Positions 1-6,770 are shown, counted from the first letter of the stretch. The stretch: 11,663 bases of DNA from an uncultured Collinsella sp. (GCA_900547765.1 URIA01000058.1:1-11663); one strand, 5' to 3'. Numbers and translations are program-made. Notes: generated from the sequence alone by a model not told the origin.

Positions 1-54
1 AGACGGCGAGTTAGCCGGCAGGTCGGCATGTCAATCCTGGTCTAACAGAGCCTT
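1..54. repeat. Left copy of a 54-bp inverted repeat shared by both window ends
   Basis: Bases 1-54 are the exact reverse complement of 11609-11662. Read outward from the window, both copies begin at an AT-rich flank and continue as GGCTCTGTTAGACCAGGATT. Identity stops abruptly on the inner side, with AAAAAA-type sequence here and TTATTTAA-type sequence at the right end. Such a sharp edge next to AT-rich DNA is what the end of an insertion sequence looks like, and IS6 and ISL3 family ends often begin GG(C/T)TCTGTT. No transposase lies inside the window, so the family is not assigned. The simplest reading is that the assembly stops at a multicopy element on each side. Confidence 0.75.
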
Positions 55-92
55 TTTTAATCCCCGTCCCAGAAAAATCATCGGCGAGCGCA

Positions 93-1031
93 CTACTTTG
101 CGCTGGTGAGGACGCCGGTGGTGTCGAACGCCGGGGTGAAGCTCTCGTCTACCGCTCCGCCTTCTTGCCAAAACATCGTCGTAAAGCCCAGGTCGTCGGC
201 ATGGTCGAGCACCTGCTCGTACTCCTCGCGCGTCACGGCGCGCGCCAGGTCGCCGCCTTGTTCGCGCATGAGGGCATTGGGCGTGTACTGGTTCATGACC
301 GAGATCGGCACGTCGCCCACCGTCTGCCACACCAGGTCCAACACGCGGCACGAATCGTCCGCATGCCCCGGCAGCACCAGATGACGCACGATTATGCCGC
401 GCTTCATGAGCCCGTCCCTGTCTACCAGCTCTCCCCCGCGGCGCTCAATTTCGCGCGCCATCTGGGCCAGACCCGACACAGCCACGCGCGGGTAGTCCTT
501 AATATGAGAGAGTGACTGCGCAAGCGCCGCATTGGCATACTTAAAGTCGGTAAGCCACACGTCGACCAAATCGCCGAGCGCCGCCACGGCACTCGCACGC
601 TCATAACCGCTCGTGTTGTAGACGATTGGAATGACCAGTCCGCGCTCCCGAGCTGCGGCAATCGCGGCCGGCAGCAGGTGAGCATAATGCGTCGCCGTCA
701 CCAGATTGATGTTATTGGCACCTTGGTCCTGCAGCTCCAGCATAATCTCGACCAGGCGCTCGGGCGAAATCTCAAGCCCAAAATTGCCCGTCGAGATCTC
801 GTGGTTCTGGCAATAGATACATTTGAGCGAGCAGCCGCTAAAGAAGATCGTGCCCGAACCGGCCTCGCCCGAGATAGGCGGCTCCTCCCACATATGAAGC
901 GCCGCGCGGGCCACCTTGAGCGTGTCATCGGCACCGCATACGCCGTGCGCACCCTCGTCGCGCACCGCACCGCAACGGCGCGGACACAAATGGCAGGCGG
1001 GCGAAAAAAGTTCGGTCAACGGCGTCGGCAT
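93..1031 (-). CDS. Radical SAM protein of the PflX / pyruvate formate-lyase-activating-enzyme-like group
   Basis: This predicted cytoplasmic Fe-S enzyme of about 312 residues would use S-adenosylmethionine to make a radical. The radical SAM cluster motif is visible as GCSLKCIYCQN, with CxxxCxxC cysteines near residues 67, 71 and 74. A second N-terminal cysteine set (CHLCPRRC and a later Cys, near 13, 16, 20 and 32) is typical of the PflX-type proteins of COG1313, whose substrate is generally unknown. The frame opens upstream at a TTG (1046). The ATG at 1031 is preferred because GGAG at 1041-1044 sits 9 bases before it, whereas that same GGAG lies inside the TTG reading. No glycyl-radical partner gene is adjacent, so an activase role cannot be inferred. 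The 3' end lies 38 bases from the left repeat. The family call is firm; the substrate is not known. Confidence 0.9.
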   Translation of the reverse strand: MPTPLTELFSPACHLCPRRCGAVRDEGAHGVCGADDTLKVARAALHMWEEPPISGEAGSGTIFFSGCSLKCIYCQNHEISTGNFGLEISPERLVEIMLELQDQGANNINLVTATHYAHLLPAAIAAARERGLVIPIVYNTSGYERASAVAALGDLVDVWLTDFKYANAALAQSLSHIKDYPRVAVSGLAQMAREIERRGGELVDRDGLMKRGIIVRHLVLPGHADDSCRVLDLVWQTVGDVPISVMNQYTPNALMREQGGDLARAVTREEYEQVLDHADDLGFTTMFWQEGGAVDESFTPAFDTTGVLTSAK

Positions 1032-1153
1032 AAAAACATGCTCCAAAACAACGATTCAGCAGCTCAAACGTAAAGGGACCAACCGCACAGACGGCTCGAG
1101 CCCAAGGCGCCGTAATCGTCCGACACGATTTTTGTAATGTCAAGACTGGAATC

Positions 1154-1174
1154 GATAAAGTGCCGCTTTATGAT
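1154..1174 (+). promoter_or_regulatory. Weak promoter with inverted repeat before the candidate structured RNA
   Basis: TATGAT at 1169-1174 is a 5/6 match to a -10 box and ends 9 bases before the closing helix of the RNA candidate. The inverted repeat ATAAAG-tgccg-CTTTAT (1155-1171) overlaps it, as an operator would. No good -35 is present at 17 bases. An alternative weak pair is TTGTAA (1132-1137) with GATAAA (1154-1159) at 16 bases spacing. This is a pattern match only. Confidence 0.3.
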
Positions 1175-1183
1175 GTAGGTATT

Positions 1184-1347
1184 CCGCCCCCCGCGGAGCA
1201 ACTGGGTGAACCGTCGCGTTTATTTAGGGAGCCCACACAGTCGTACCTAGTACAGGTATCCTTCGTTGTTAAGGACGCTGGAACAGTCGATGAGGGCACC
1301 CACCTGTTTTAGGTGGGTTCATTTTCGTAACGTGGGGGGTGGTTTTT
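1184..1347 (+). ncRNA. Candidate structured non-coding RNA (6S-like size and shape; family unassigned)
   Basis: A gene-free stretch holds a 12-bp long-range helix: CCGCCCCCCGCG (1184-1195) pairs with CGTGGGGGGTGG (1331-1342), and TTTTT (1343-1347) follows directly. Two of the 12 pairs are G-U on the plus strand and would be C-A mismatches on the other strand, which favours plus-strand RNA. Inside are three hairpins: ACCCACCT/AGGTGGGT (1298-1305 with 1311-1318, 5-base loop), TCCTT/AAGGA (1259-1275) and TACCT/AGGTA (1244-1258). TGAACC (1207-1212) can also pair with GGTTCA (1316-1321), in competition with the first hairpin. The result is an RNA of about 164 nt closed end-to-end and ending in a U-run. 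Length, end-to-end closure and an open AU-rich centre (near 1217-1226) recall 6S RNA, but this is inference. An alternative hairpin, TCCGC-C5-GCGGA (1183-1197), recalls the C-rich loops of actinobacterial 6C RNA, although no second such loop is seen. The remaining gene-free sequence (1365-1555) shows nothing definite. Confidence 0.5.
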
Positions 1348-1555
1348 ATTTGCCGAAAACCACCATTACAGCCCATATGGATCCCCGCCGGTATCCCGAC
1401 AATCCATCGACAACATCCCAATATCTGGTAAGCGCGTGATTATCGCTGCGTGCAATTCCATGCACCCCCCTTGGTCGAGTATCATGGTTCGGCTATGCCC
1501 TTTGCGCTTAGCAACCTTTGACCTTTTCCTTCGACGCTTGGCGGTTTTTAGATTC

Positions 1556-2755
1556 ATGGCTTCATCCCCGAGCTACATACCGTATCTATGCGTGGCAGCG
1601 GCGGCCTTTATCACGACCTTCCTCACGGTGCCCCTGGTCAAGCGCTTGGCAATTAAGCTCGACGCCGTCGACTATCCTTCTAAGCGCCGCATCAACACCA
1701 AGCCCATCCCGCGTTTGGGCGGAACGGCGGTGTTTTTGGGCCTGGTCGTTGCCTGCATTGTGCAAATCCTAGGCACCTGGCACCTAGGCTGGCCGCCCGT
1801 CCTGGTGCCGCACCCGCGCCTTCACATTAGCTATCCCATGCTGGCGCTCTCCTTTACCGTCATCTTTGCGACCGGCGCTATCGACGACGTCATCCAGCTC
1901 AAGCCCAAGCAAAAGCTGGCCGGACAGGTCCTCGCCGCGCTCATCGCCTGCGTGGGTGGCCTGCGCATCGGCGTCATCGTCAACCCGTTTGCCCCCGGCG
2001 AAATCATGCTCGGATGGCTCACCTACCCCATCACCGTGATCTATCTGGTGGCATTCACCAACATCATTAACCTCATCGACGGCCTCGACGGCTTGGCCAC
2101 GGGCATCTGCGGCATCGCGTCGTTCACCATGTTTTCGATGGCCGTTCTCTCAGGCCGCATCGACGCCGCCGCGCTCTCCATTGCGCTCTTTGGCGCCTGC
2201 CTGGCCTTTTTGCGATACAACTTCAACCCCGCAAGCATCTTCTTGGGCGACTCGGGGTCGCTGCTTCTGGGCTTTGCGCTGGGCTCCATCTCGCTACTCA
2301 ACGTGAGCCGCACCGCCGCGCTCACCTCGCTTATCATCCCGCTCATCGTTGCCGGCGTGCCCATCATCGACACGTTTAGCGCCATCGTGCGCCGCAAGCG
2401 CGCCCACATTAGCATCGGACAGGCCGACAAGGGCCACATCCACCACCGCCTGATCCAAGAGGGCTACAACCAAAAGCAGGCAGTGCTCCTCATCTACGCC
2501 TGGTGCATCATGCTTTCGGCCGGCGCCGCCGCGATTAACCAGGTCGAGGTGCCCATGCGCGTGCTCATCTTTACCGTACTCGCCATTGGCTCGGCGGCCT
2601 TTGCCAAGCACCTGCACCTGTTTGAGCCCGTGCTGCGCCACCATTACAACAAGCGCACGCACGAGGACGAGCTCGTCACCCCCGACGATCCCGCCTTTAA
2701 GCAGGAGGAGCAGGCGGCAGAAGAACGCAAGGAGGAGCGCCACCACAGGCGCTAG
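1556..2755 (+). CDS. Polyprenyl-phosphate sugar-1-phosphate transferase (MraY/WecA/TagO-like)
   Basis: This integral membrane enzyme of about 399 residues belongs to glycosyltransferase family 4. Such enzymes move a sugar-1-phosphate (GlcNAc-1-P in WecA/TagO) from a UDP-sugar to undecaprenyl phosphate at the inner face of the membrane, starting cell-wall or surface-polymer synthesis. The family signatures appear in order: a KPIPRLGG loop near residue 49, the catalytic DD in AIDDVIQLKPKQKLAGQ (110-111), NLIDGLDGLA (172-181), FLGDSGS (229-235) and HIHHRL (294-299). The HIHHRL form and lack of MraY-specific features favour WecA/TagO over MraY. Many hydrophobic helices are visible. The C-terminus adds a charged tail rich in E, K, R and H. 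The frame is open back to a GTG at 1436, but homologous sequence begins just after the ATG at 1556, so that start is used. It has no clear ribosome binding site; an ATG at 1484 is the alternative. Confidence 0.88.
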   Translation: MASSPSYIPYLCVAAAAFITTFLTVPLVKRLAIKLDAVDYPSKRRINTKPIPRLGGTAVFLGLVVACIVQILGTWHLGWPPVLVPHPRLHISYPMLALSFTVIFATGAIDDVIQLKPKQKLAGQVLAALIACVGGLRIGVIVNPFAPGEIMLGWLTYPITVIYLVAFTNIINLIDGLDGLATGICGIASFTMFSMAVLSGRIDAAALSIALFGACLAFLRYNFNPASIFLGDSGSLLLGFALGSISLLNVSRTAALTSLIIPLIVAGVPIIDTFSAIVRRKRAHISIGQADKGHIHHRLIQEGYNQKQAVLLIYAWCIMLSAGAAAINQVEVPMRVLIFTVLAIGSAAFAKHLHLFEPVLRHHYNKRTHEDELVTPDDPAFKQEEQAAEERKEERHHRR

Positions 2756-2916
2756 GGTAAGCTGCCGAGGATGCGTCCAGACGCCGCCGGCCAAACGCGC
2801 AGCCACGCCGCGCCCATCGCACATGCCGCCGCTCTCCCGCCCCTCGCCTACTTACGCCCCGCCCCTCCAATAAACGCGTTATCATCTTGACCCATGAACA
2901 TACGTTAGGAGCAATC

Positions 2917-3966
2917 ATGCCAAACGAGAACAGCTACGAAGTCGCGCTGCAAAAGAGCAACGCCATTCGCGAGGGCCTGGCCAAGACGCCCGAGAAGTTC
3001 ACCATGCTTACCGGCGACCGCCCCACCGGCCGCCTGCACCTGGGTCACTACTTCGGCACCCTCAAGGGCCGCGTGGAGCTGCAGAACATGGGTGCCAAGA
3101 CCAACGTACTCATCGCCGACTACCAGGTCATCACCGACCGCGACACGACCGAGCACATCCAGGACAACGTGTACAACATGGTCATGGATTACCTTGCCTG
3201 CGGCATCGACCCCGACAAGACCATGATCTACGCGCACTCCGCCGTGCCCGCCGCCAACCAGCTCATGCTGCCGTTCCTGTCGCTGGTCTCCGAGGCCGAG
3301 CTGGCGCGCAACCCCACGGTCAAGGCCGAGATGGAGGCCTCGGGCCACGAGCTCACCGGCCTTCTGCTCACCTACCCGGTGCACCAGGCCTGCGACATCC
3401 TGTTCTGCAAGGGCAACGTGGTGCCCGTCGGTCGCGACCAGCTGCCGCACATCGAGCTCACCCGCACCATCGCCCGCCGCTTTAACAACCGCTACGGCAA
3501 GGTGTTCCCCGAGGTCGACGCACTGCTGTCCGAGACCCCGCTGCTGCCGGGCCTGGACGGTCGCAAGATGAGCAAGAGCTACGGTAACGCCATCAACATC
3601 TCGATGACCGCCGAGGAGACGGCCAAGCGCATCAAGAAGAGCCAGACCGACTCCGAGCGCATGATCACGTTCGATCCCGAGAACCGCCCCGGCGTGTCCG
3701 GTCTGCTTTCGACGGCCGCCATCTGCACCGGCCGTTCCGAAGTCGAGATTGCCGAGGAGATTGGCATGGGCGGCTCCGGCCAGCTCAAGAAGTACGTGAC
3801 CGAGGCCGTCAACGAGTACTTCGCGCCGATCCGTGAGCGTCGCCAGCGCTACGAGAACGACCTGGATTACGTAAAGGACGTCCTGCACGAGGGCAACCGT
3901 CGCGCCAATGAGATCGCCGAGCAGACCTTGGGCGAGGTTCAGGACGCCATGGGCATGGTGTACTAG
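2917..3966 (+). CDS. trpS: Tryptophanyl-tRNA synthetase
   Basis: This class I aminoacyl-tRNA synthetase (EC 6.1.1.2) attaches tryptophan to tRNA(Trp) in the cytoplasm. It has about 349 residues, the usual bacterial TrpRS length. The HIGH signature appears as HLGH at residues 41-44, after GDRPTGRL. The second signature is KMSKS at 217-221, within GRKMSKSYGN. The frame opens at a TTG (2887), but the ATG at 2917 is preferred because AGGAG (2907-2911) lies 5 bases before it. A -10-like TATCAT lies at 2880-2885, without a good -35. No T-box or Trp-leader peptide is evident in the 160 bases upstream. A strong terminator follows the stop, so the gene probably ends its transcription unit. Confidence 0.96.
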   Translation: MPNENSYEVALQKSNAIREGLAKTPEKFTMLTGDRPTGRLHLGHYFGTLKGRVELQNMGAKTNVLIADYQVITDRDTTEHIQDNVYNMVMDYLACGIDPDKTMIYAHSAVPAANQLMLPFLSLVSEAELARNPTVKAEMEASGHELTGLLLTYPVHQACDILFCKGNVVPVGRDQLPHIELTRTIARRFNNRYGKVFPEVDALLSETPLLPGLDGRKMSKSYGNAINISMTAEETAKRIKKSQTDSERMITFDPENRPGVSGLLSTAAICTGRSEVEIAEEIGMGGSGQLKKYVTEAVNEYFAPIRERRQRYENDLDYVKDVLHEGNRRANEIAEQTLGEVQDAMGMVY

Positions 3967-3989
3967 CCGAGAACAATAAACAGCAGTCA

Positions 3990-4040
3990 AACAAAACCGC
4001 CGCGATGAGTACAATCCTCATTGCGGCGGTTTTGTTTTCT
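3990..4040 (+). terminator. Intrinsic terminator after trpS
   Basis: The 20-base arm AACAAAACCGCCGCGATGAG (3990-4009) pairs with 4017-4036 with one G-T wobble, around a 7-base loop. The 3' arm ends in GGTTTTGTT and is followed by TTCT, giving the U-rich tail. It starts 23 bases after the trpS stop. The opposite arm is A-rich, so the hairpin could also work on the other strand. Confidence 0.92.
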
Positions 4041-4106
4041 TCAGAGGTCGGTCGCCGAGGTATTCAGCCGCTCGGCAGAACCCCTAAGTCGCAAGCACCC
4101 TAAGAC

Positions 4107-4144
4107 TATATTCTGTTAAGCAATGACACCCTATTGTTTTAACA
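4107..4144 (+). promoter_or_regulatory. Promoter -10 with an adjoining operator-like inverted repeat
   Basis: TATATT (4107-4112) is a 5/6 match to a -10 box; no convincing -35 was found. Directly downstream, TGTTAAGCAAT (4114-4124) and ATTGTTTTAACA (4133-4144) form an imperfect inverted repeat sharing TGTTAA and CAAT in each half. A repressor bound there would cover the likely transcription start of the small Cys-rich gene at 4190. The regulator is unknown. Confidence 0.4.
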
Positions 4145-4189
4145 TGCGGCAGCGTTTTGCAGCAGAGCCGACCGACCGGAAGGAGCCCC

Positions 4190-4483
4190 ATGAACTCAGT
4201 TGCGTTTTGTACATGCAACGACCGGAAATGCCCGTTTAACCCTGTCAACCACGACAAGGGCTGCACGCCTTGTATCGCCAAGAATCTGCACGAGCACGAA
4301 ATTCCAACGTGCCTGTTCAACGCGATTTCTCCCGATCGGCTTGAGGCCGATAAAGACGAGTGGTCGTGGCAAGCGTTCGCGCGGCATGTAGAGGCGTATC
4401 TGGGAAGCAACAGCCCAAGAATCCCCGCGAGCGAAGAGGCGCCGCAGGGGTTTACAAAGATCGGTTGCTGCAAGCGGGACTAA
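4190..4483 (+). CDS. Small Cys-rich protein, possibly DUF6485-like
   Basis: This is a 97-residue soluble protein with no signal peptide or membrane segment. Its N-terminal half holds a cysteine cluster: CTCNDRKCPF, then GCTPCIAKNLHEHEIPTC, a spacing that suggests a metal or Fe-S site. The CxC...C...CxxC arrangement followed by a His-rich stretch and 'IPTC' resembles the DUF6485 family, from memory and not checked. The C-terminal half is less distinctive and ends GCCKRD. The ATG at 4190 is chosen over an earlier in-frame start at 4157 because GGAAGGAG (4178-4185) lies 4 bases before it. The gene stands alone, with a terminator of trpS before it and hairpins after it, and has an operator-like repeat upstream. 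Its function is unknown. Confidence 0.75.
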   Translation: MNSVAFCTCNDRKCPFNPVNHDKGCTPCIAKNLHEHEIPTCLFNAISPDRLEADKDEWSWQAFARHVEAYLGSNSPRIPASEEAPQGFTKIGCCKRD

Positions 4484-4567
4484 CAATCAAAGTTTGTGCC
4501 GCCCTAAGGCCAAACGTCGGCACCTCATTTTGGGATAACGGACCTGATGTTTTGTCCCATGATTACA

Positions 4568-4608
4568 GGAAAGCGCCCGCCGGCCATGGCGGCCGACGGG
4601 CGCTTTCC
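4568..4608 (+). terminator. Long GC-rich hairpin downstream of the Cys-rich gene
   Basis: GGAAAGCGCCCG (4568-4579) pairs with CGGGCGCTTTCC (4597-4608). A C-A mismatch and the inner pair CGGCC/GGCCG (4581-4585 with 4591-4595) extend the stem. The loop is 5 bases. There is no U-run after it on either strand, only TTTCC within the stem, so terminator activity is likely but not assured; it may instead stabilise the mRNA end. It lies 85 bases after the stop at 4483. The rest of 4484-4786 contains one possible short reading frame and nothing else definite. Confidence 0.55.
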
Positions 4609-4642
4609 CGAAGTACACCGTTGAATCGCACAGAGGGGAGAA

Positions 4643-4702
4643 ATGCGAATCAAACTCAACAGGGCAGACTTTTTCATCGCCTATGGCCTGCTCCGTTGCT
4701 GA
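4643..4702 (+). CDS. Possible 19-residue small protein or leader peptide
   Basis: An ATG follows the purine-rich AGAGGGGAG with only two bases between them, and reads MRIKLNRADFFIAYGLLRC before TGA. The ribosome-binding match is good but too close to the start for comfort. The peptide has a basic start and a hydrophobic centre. It could be a real small protein, a decayed gene start or chance. No gene follows on this strand for about 5 kb, so an attenuation leader is unlikely. Confidence 0.2.
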   Translation: MRIKLNRADFFIAYGLLRC

Positions 4703-4786
4703 ATACAATATAGTTCACCGTGGTTTACTTTCTAGTGTGAAACTACCTCACCATACCTTCTCCATAAGTTAGCTCAGGTAAACTAG

Positions 4787-4823
4787 AACCACCACAAAGG
4801 GGACAGGCACCTTTGTGGTGGTT
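4787..4823. repeat. Palindromic terminator repeat, copy 1
   Basis: AACCACCACAAAGG (4787-4800) and CCTTTGTGGTGGTT (4810-4823) pair perfectly around the 9-base loop ggacaggca. It lies 17 bases beyond the stop of the minus-strand alkyltransferase gene and ends in T-runs on both strands. It should therefore terminate minus-strand transcription and also any plus-strand transcription arriving from 4190. Related copies lie at 5188, 6771 and 7727. Confidence 0.85.
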
Positions 4824-4840
4824 TTGGCGTGAGCAAGCCG

Positions 4841-5161
4841 TTAAAGCCCGGCCGGCCAACGACAGGCGCCCAGGTCGACGTGCATGGGATCGGTAAACGT
4901 CACGCCCTCCCCCATTAAGAGCTCACGCTGAGCATCGGGGCCACCAAACGCAAAGCCCTCGCAAATGCGGCCATCGGCAAACACCACGCGGTGACAGGGA
5001 ATCTCGCCGGGGCGCGGATTGCCATGCAGGGCATACCCCACGTACCGCGCACTCCGCGGACGACCGGCGAGCAGCGCCACCTGACCGTAGCTGGCGACCA
5101 TCCCCTCGGGAATCTGCTCGACTACTTCGTACACCCGCTCAAAAAAGCCCTCAGACGCCAT
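4841..5161 (-). CDS. O6-alkylguanine-DNA alkyltransferase-type protein (MGMT / Atl family, Cys intact)
   Basis: This 106-residue protein consists of only the DNA-binding/active-site domain of the MGMT family (COG3695-like). Visible landmarks are VASYGQVA (Tyr25, base-flipping turn), SARYVGYAL (Arg39, the 'arginine finger' position) and IPCHRVV with Cys56 in the alkyl-acceptor position. Alkyltransferase-like proteins of this short length often carry Trp in that position and only flag lesions. Here the Cys is kept, so direct repair by alkyl transfer is possible. No N-terminal ribonuclease-H-like domain of full-length Ada/Ogt is present. The start is supported by AAAGGAG (5168-5174) 6 bases upstream. 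It forms its own unit between repeat copies 1 and 2. Confidence 0.88.
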   Translation of the reverse strand: MASEGFFERVYEVVEQIPEGMVASYGQVALLAGRPRSARYVGYALHGNPRPGEIPCHRVVFADGRICEGFAFGGPDAQRELLMGEGVTFTDPMHVDLGACRWPAGL

Positions 5162-5187
5162 CGCCCACTCCTTTCAACCGAAGCCAG

Positions 5188-5232
5188 CATAAACCACCAC
5201 AAAGGTGCCTGTCCCCTTTGTGGTGGTTTATG
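5188..5232. repeat. Palindromic terminator repeat, copy 2
   Basis: CATAAACCACCACAAAGG (5188-5205) pairs without mismatch with 5215-5232, an 18-bp stem. The loop is tgcctgtcc, the reverse complement of the copy 1 loop, so this copy is inverted relative to copy 1. It lies 9 bases after the stop of the minus-strand DegV gene and carries a GGTTTA-type tail. It probably ends the marR-degV transcript and separates it from the alkyltransferase gene. Confidence 0.87.
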
Positions 5233-5241
5233 GCAGGTTGG

Positions 5242-6096
5242 TTAGTTGGCGGGGCGGAAGAAGGCTACGGCTACGGCGCCGGGGCCCACGTGGGTGCCGA
5301 TGGTGGCACCGATGGTGTGGATGGGCAGCTCGCTCTCGGCATGGCCGGCCCACAGCGCGGCGCTGTCCTCGATATACTTCTTGAGCACCGCATCCGAAAG
5401 GCCCGTATAGCCGAGCGCCAGCGGCATGGAAAAGTCGATGCCGCCTGCCTTTTCGACCTTCTGGTTGAGCAGGTTACGTCCGTTCTTGGAACCGCGCGCC
5501 TTGCCCAGCTGCACGATCAGACCGTCCTCGGCAGCCACAACGGGCTTTACGTTGAGCAGCGTACCAACGGCGCCGGCAGCAGCAGACAGGCGACCGCCGC
5601 GCACCAGGTACTCCAGTGTCTCGAGCAAGCCGATGACAACGACGCGGTCACGCACGGCCTCGACAGCCGCAGCGATCTGAGCCGCGCCCTGGCCCTCGTC
5701 CACCAGGCGCAGGGCATACTCGACCAGGACACGCTCGCCCAGGGTGACGTTATTGCTATCCACCACGTACACGTCGCCGCCCGGCGCCTCGGCAAGTGCG
5801 GTACGGGCACTCTGATTGGTGCCCGAAAGCTTGGCGCCCACGGTAATAATCACTGCCTCGTCGCCGGCCTCACGCGCCTCGACAATAGCCTGCGAAAACG
5901 AGTACGGGTTGACCTGGCCGGTCTTGGGCAGCTCATCGCGCTCCACGAGCATCTCGTAAAAGCGCTGATGATCGATATCGACGCCATCCATGTACACATC
6001 GGTACCAAAGGTGACGGACAGCGGCAGAACACGCAGAGCGGGGTGCTCAGCCGGCGACATATCGCTGGCGGAATCGGTAATAATGCGGACGGACAT
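5242..6096 (-). CDS. DegV family fatty-acid-binding protein (FakB-type)
   Basis: This is a 284-residue cytoplasmic protein of the DegV/EDD fold. Family members bind a long-chain fatty acid and, with the kinase FakA, present it for phosphorylation and entry into phospholipid synthesis. The hallmarks are the opening VRIITDSASD, the GAKLSGTNQSAR ligand loop, VDSNNVTLG, the LEYLVRGGRLS segment and NVKPVV. The length is typical. The frame opens earlier at 6144, but the ATG at 6096 is preferred because AAAGGA (6103-6108) lies 6 bases before it and the conserved TDS motif begins shortly after. It is 119 bases downstream of a MarR-family gene on the same strand with no terminator between, so the two are probably co-transcribed. 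No FakA gene is in the window. Confidence 0.92.
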   Translation of the reverse strand: MSVRIITDSASDMSPAEHPALRVLPLSVTFGTDVYMDGVDIDHQRFYEMLVERDELPKTGQVNPYSFSQAIVEAREAGDEAVIITVGAKLSGTNQSARTALAEAPGGDVYVVDSNNVTLGERVLVEYALRLVDEGQGAAQIAAAVEAVRDRVVVIGLLETLEYLVRGGRLSAAAGAVGTLLNVKPVVAAEDGLIVQLGKARGSKNGRNLLNQKVEKAGGIDFSMPLALGYTGLSDAVLKKYIEDSAALWAGHAESELPIHTIGATIGTHVGPGAVAVAFFRPAN

Positions 6097-6215
6097 AGCG
6101 AATCCTTTCTTGCGCAGGTCTCGCGCAGGGAATTTTGACAACAATGTCCCGGCACGGCGAACGCGCTCAAACGGGACGATGCAGTTGTTAATTGGAAGTA
6201 AATGCCTTGGCGGCC

Positions 6216-6665
6216 TTAGATCTCGCGCAGGGTGTTGAGAATCGTGCGCAGCGACGCATACATCTGCTCGCGCTGCTCCACACCCATAGCCTTACCGGTG
6301 GTATCGAGCACCTCGCGAATGATGCGGTCCGCCTCGCTCATGCTCTCGCCGCCTAGAGCGGTCAGGCGCACCGGAGCACGATACTTAACGGCGGCATCGC
6401 CCGAATCATCGACCTCGACGTAGCCGCCCTCCTCCAGATGCGCGAGCGTGCGCGAGACGGCGGCACGGGTCACGCCTGCCATGCGAGCCAGGTCAGCACC
6501 AGTCAAGCCGTCCTTGCTACGCTCAAGATAGTACAGGCACATAACGTCGGAGCCCTTGAGGCCCAGCCTTGCGCCCTCGGATGTCTTAATGCGCTGGATC
6601 TCCTTGTAGAGCCCGCTGATCAGTCCGACAAAGTCCTCGAAACGTGTCTCGTCGTTCTGCTGCAT
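6216..6665 (-). CDS. MarR-family transcriptional regulator
   Basis: This 149-residue winged-helix repressor is expected to act as a dimer. The recognition region is visible as GLTGADLARMAGVTRAAVSRTLAHLEEGGYVE (about residues 52-80), followed by the wing and a C-terminal dimerisation helix. The length is normal for MarR proteins. No strong ribosome binding site is adjacent to the ATG; the nearest is AAAGG about 13 bases upstream. A 20-bp imperfect palindrome at 6692-6711 could be its own operator. The gene precedes degV in a likely two-gene unit, and FabT-like MarR proteins control lipid genes in Firmicutes, so control of fatty-acid uptake is a reasonable guess but unproven. Confidence 0.9.
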   Translation of the reverse strand: MQQNDETRFEDFVGLISGLYKEIQRIKTSEGARLGLKGSDVMCLYYLERSKDGLTGADLARMAGVTRAAVSRTLAHLEEGGYVEVDDSGDAAVKYRAPVRLTALGGESMSEADRIIREVLDTTGKAMGVEQREQMYASLRTILNTLREI

Positions 6666-6691
6666 GGGAGACGACCGCCTTTCGCTTGCAT

Positions 6692-6711
6692 GATGCTAAC
6701 GGGTAAACATC
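6692..6711. promoter_or_regulatory. Candidate MarR operator palindrome
   Basis: GATGCTAACGGGTAAACATC matches its reverse complement at 7 of 10 half-site positions (GATGnTnAC / GTnAnCATC). It lies 26 bases upstream of the marR start, with TAAGAT and TTAGCA -10-like hexamers nearby on the minus strand. The size and position fit autoregulation by the MarR protein. Confidence 0.4.
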
Positions 6712-6770
6712 TTAGCCGCACAAGGCAACACCCATACCCAAATATCCCATTTGTAAACCCATCAACATAA

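Noticed and set aside
1184..1347. tmRNA, RNase P RNA or SRP RNA
   Set aside because: The diagnostic motifs of these RNAs (tag-peptide frame and tRNA-like ends, the P4 core, the GGAA-tetraloop domain) are not found.
2905..4014. Long open frame antisense to trpS
   Set aside because: It is a GC-rich shadow of trpS codons: no ribosome binding site, low-complexity composition and no recognisable motifs.
5218..6138. Long plus-strand frame opposite degV
   Set aside because: It begins inside a terminator repeat and mirrors a well-recognised DegV gene. Its sequence has no family features.
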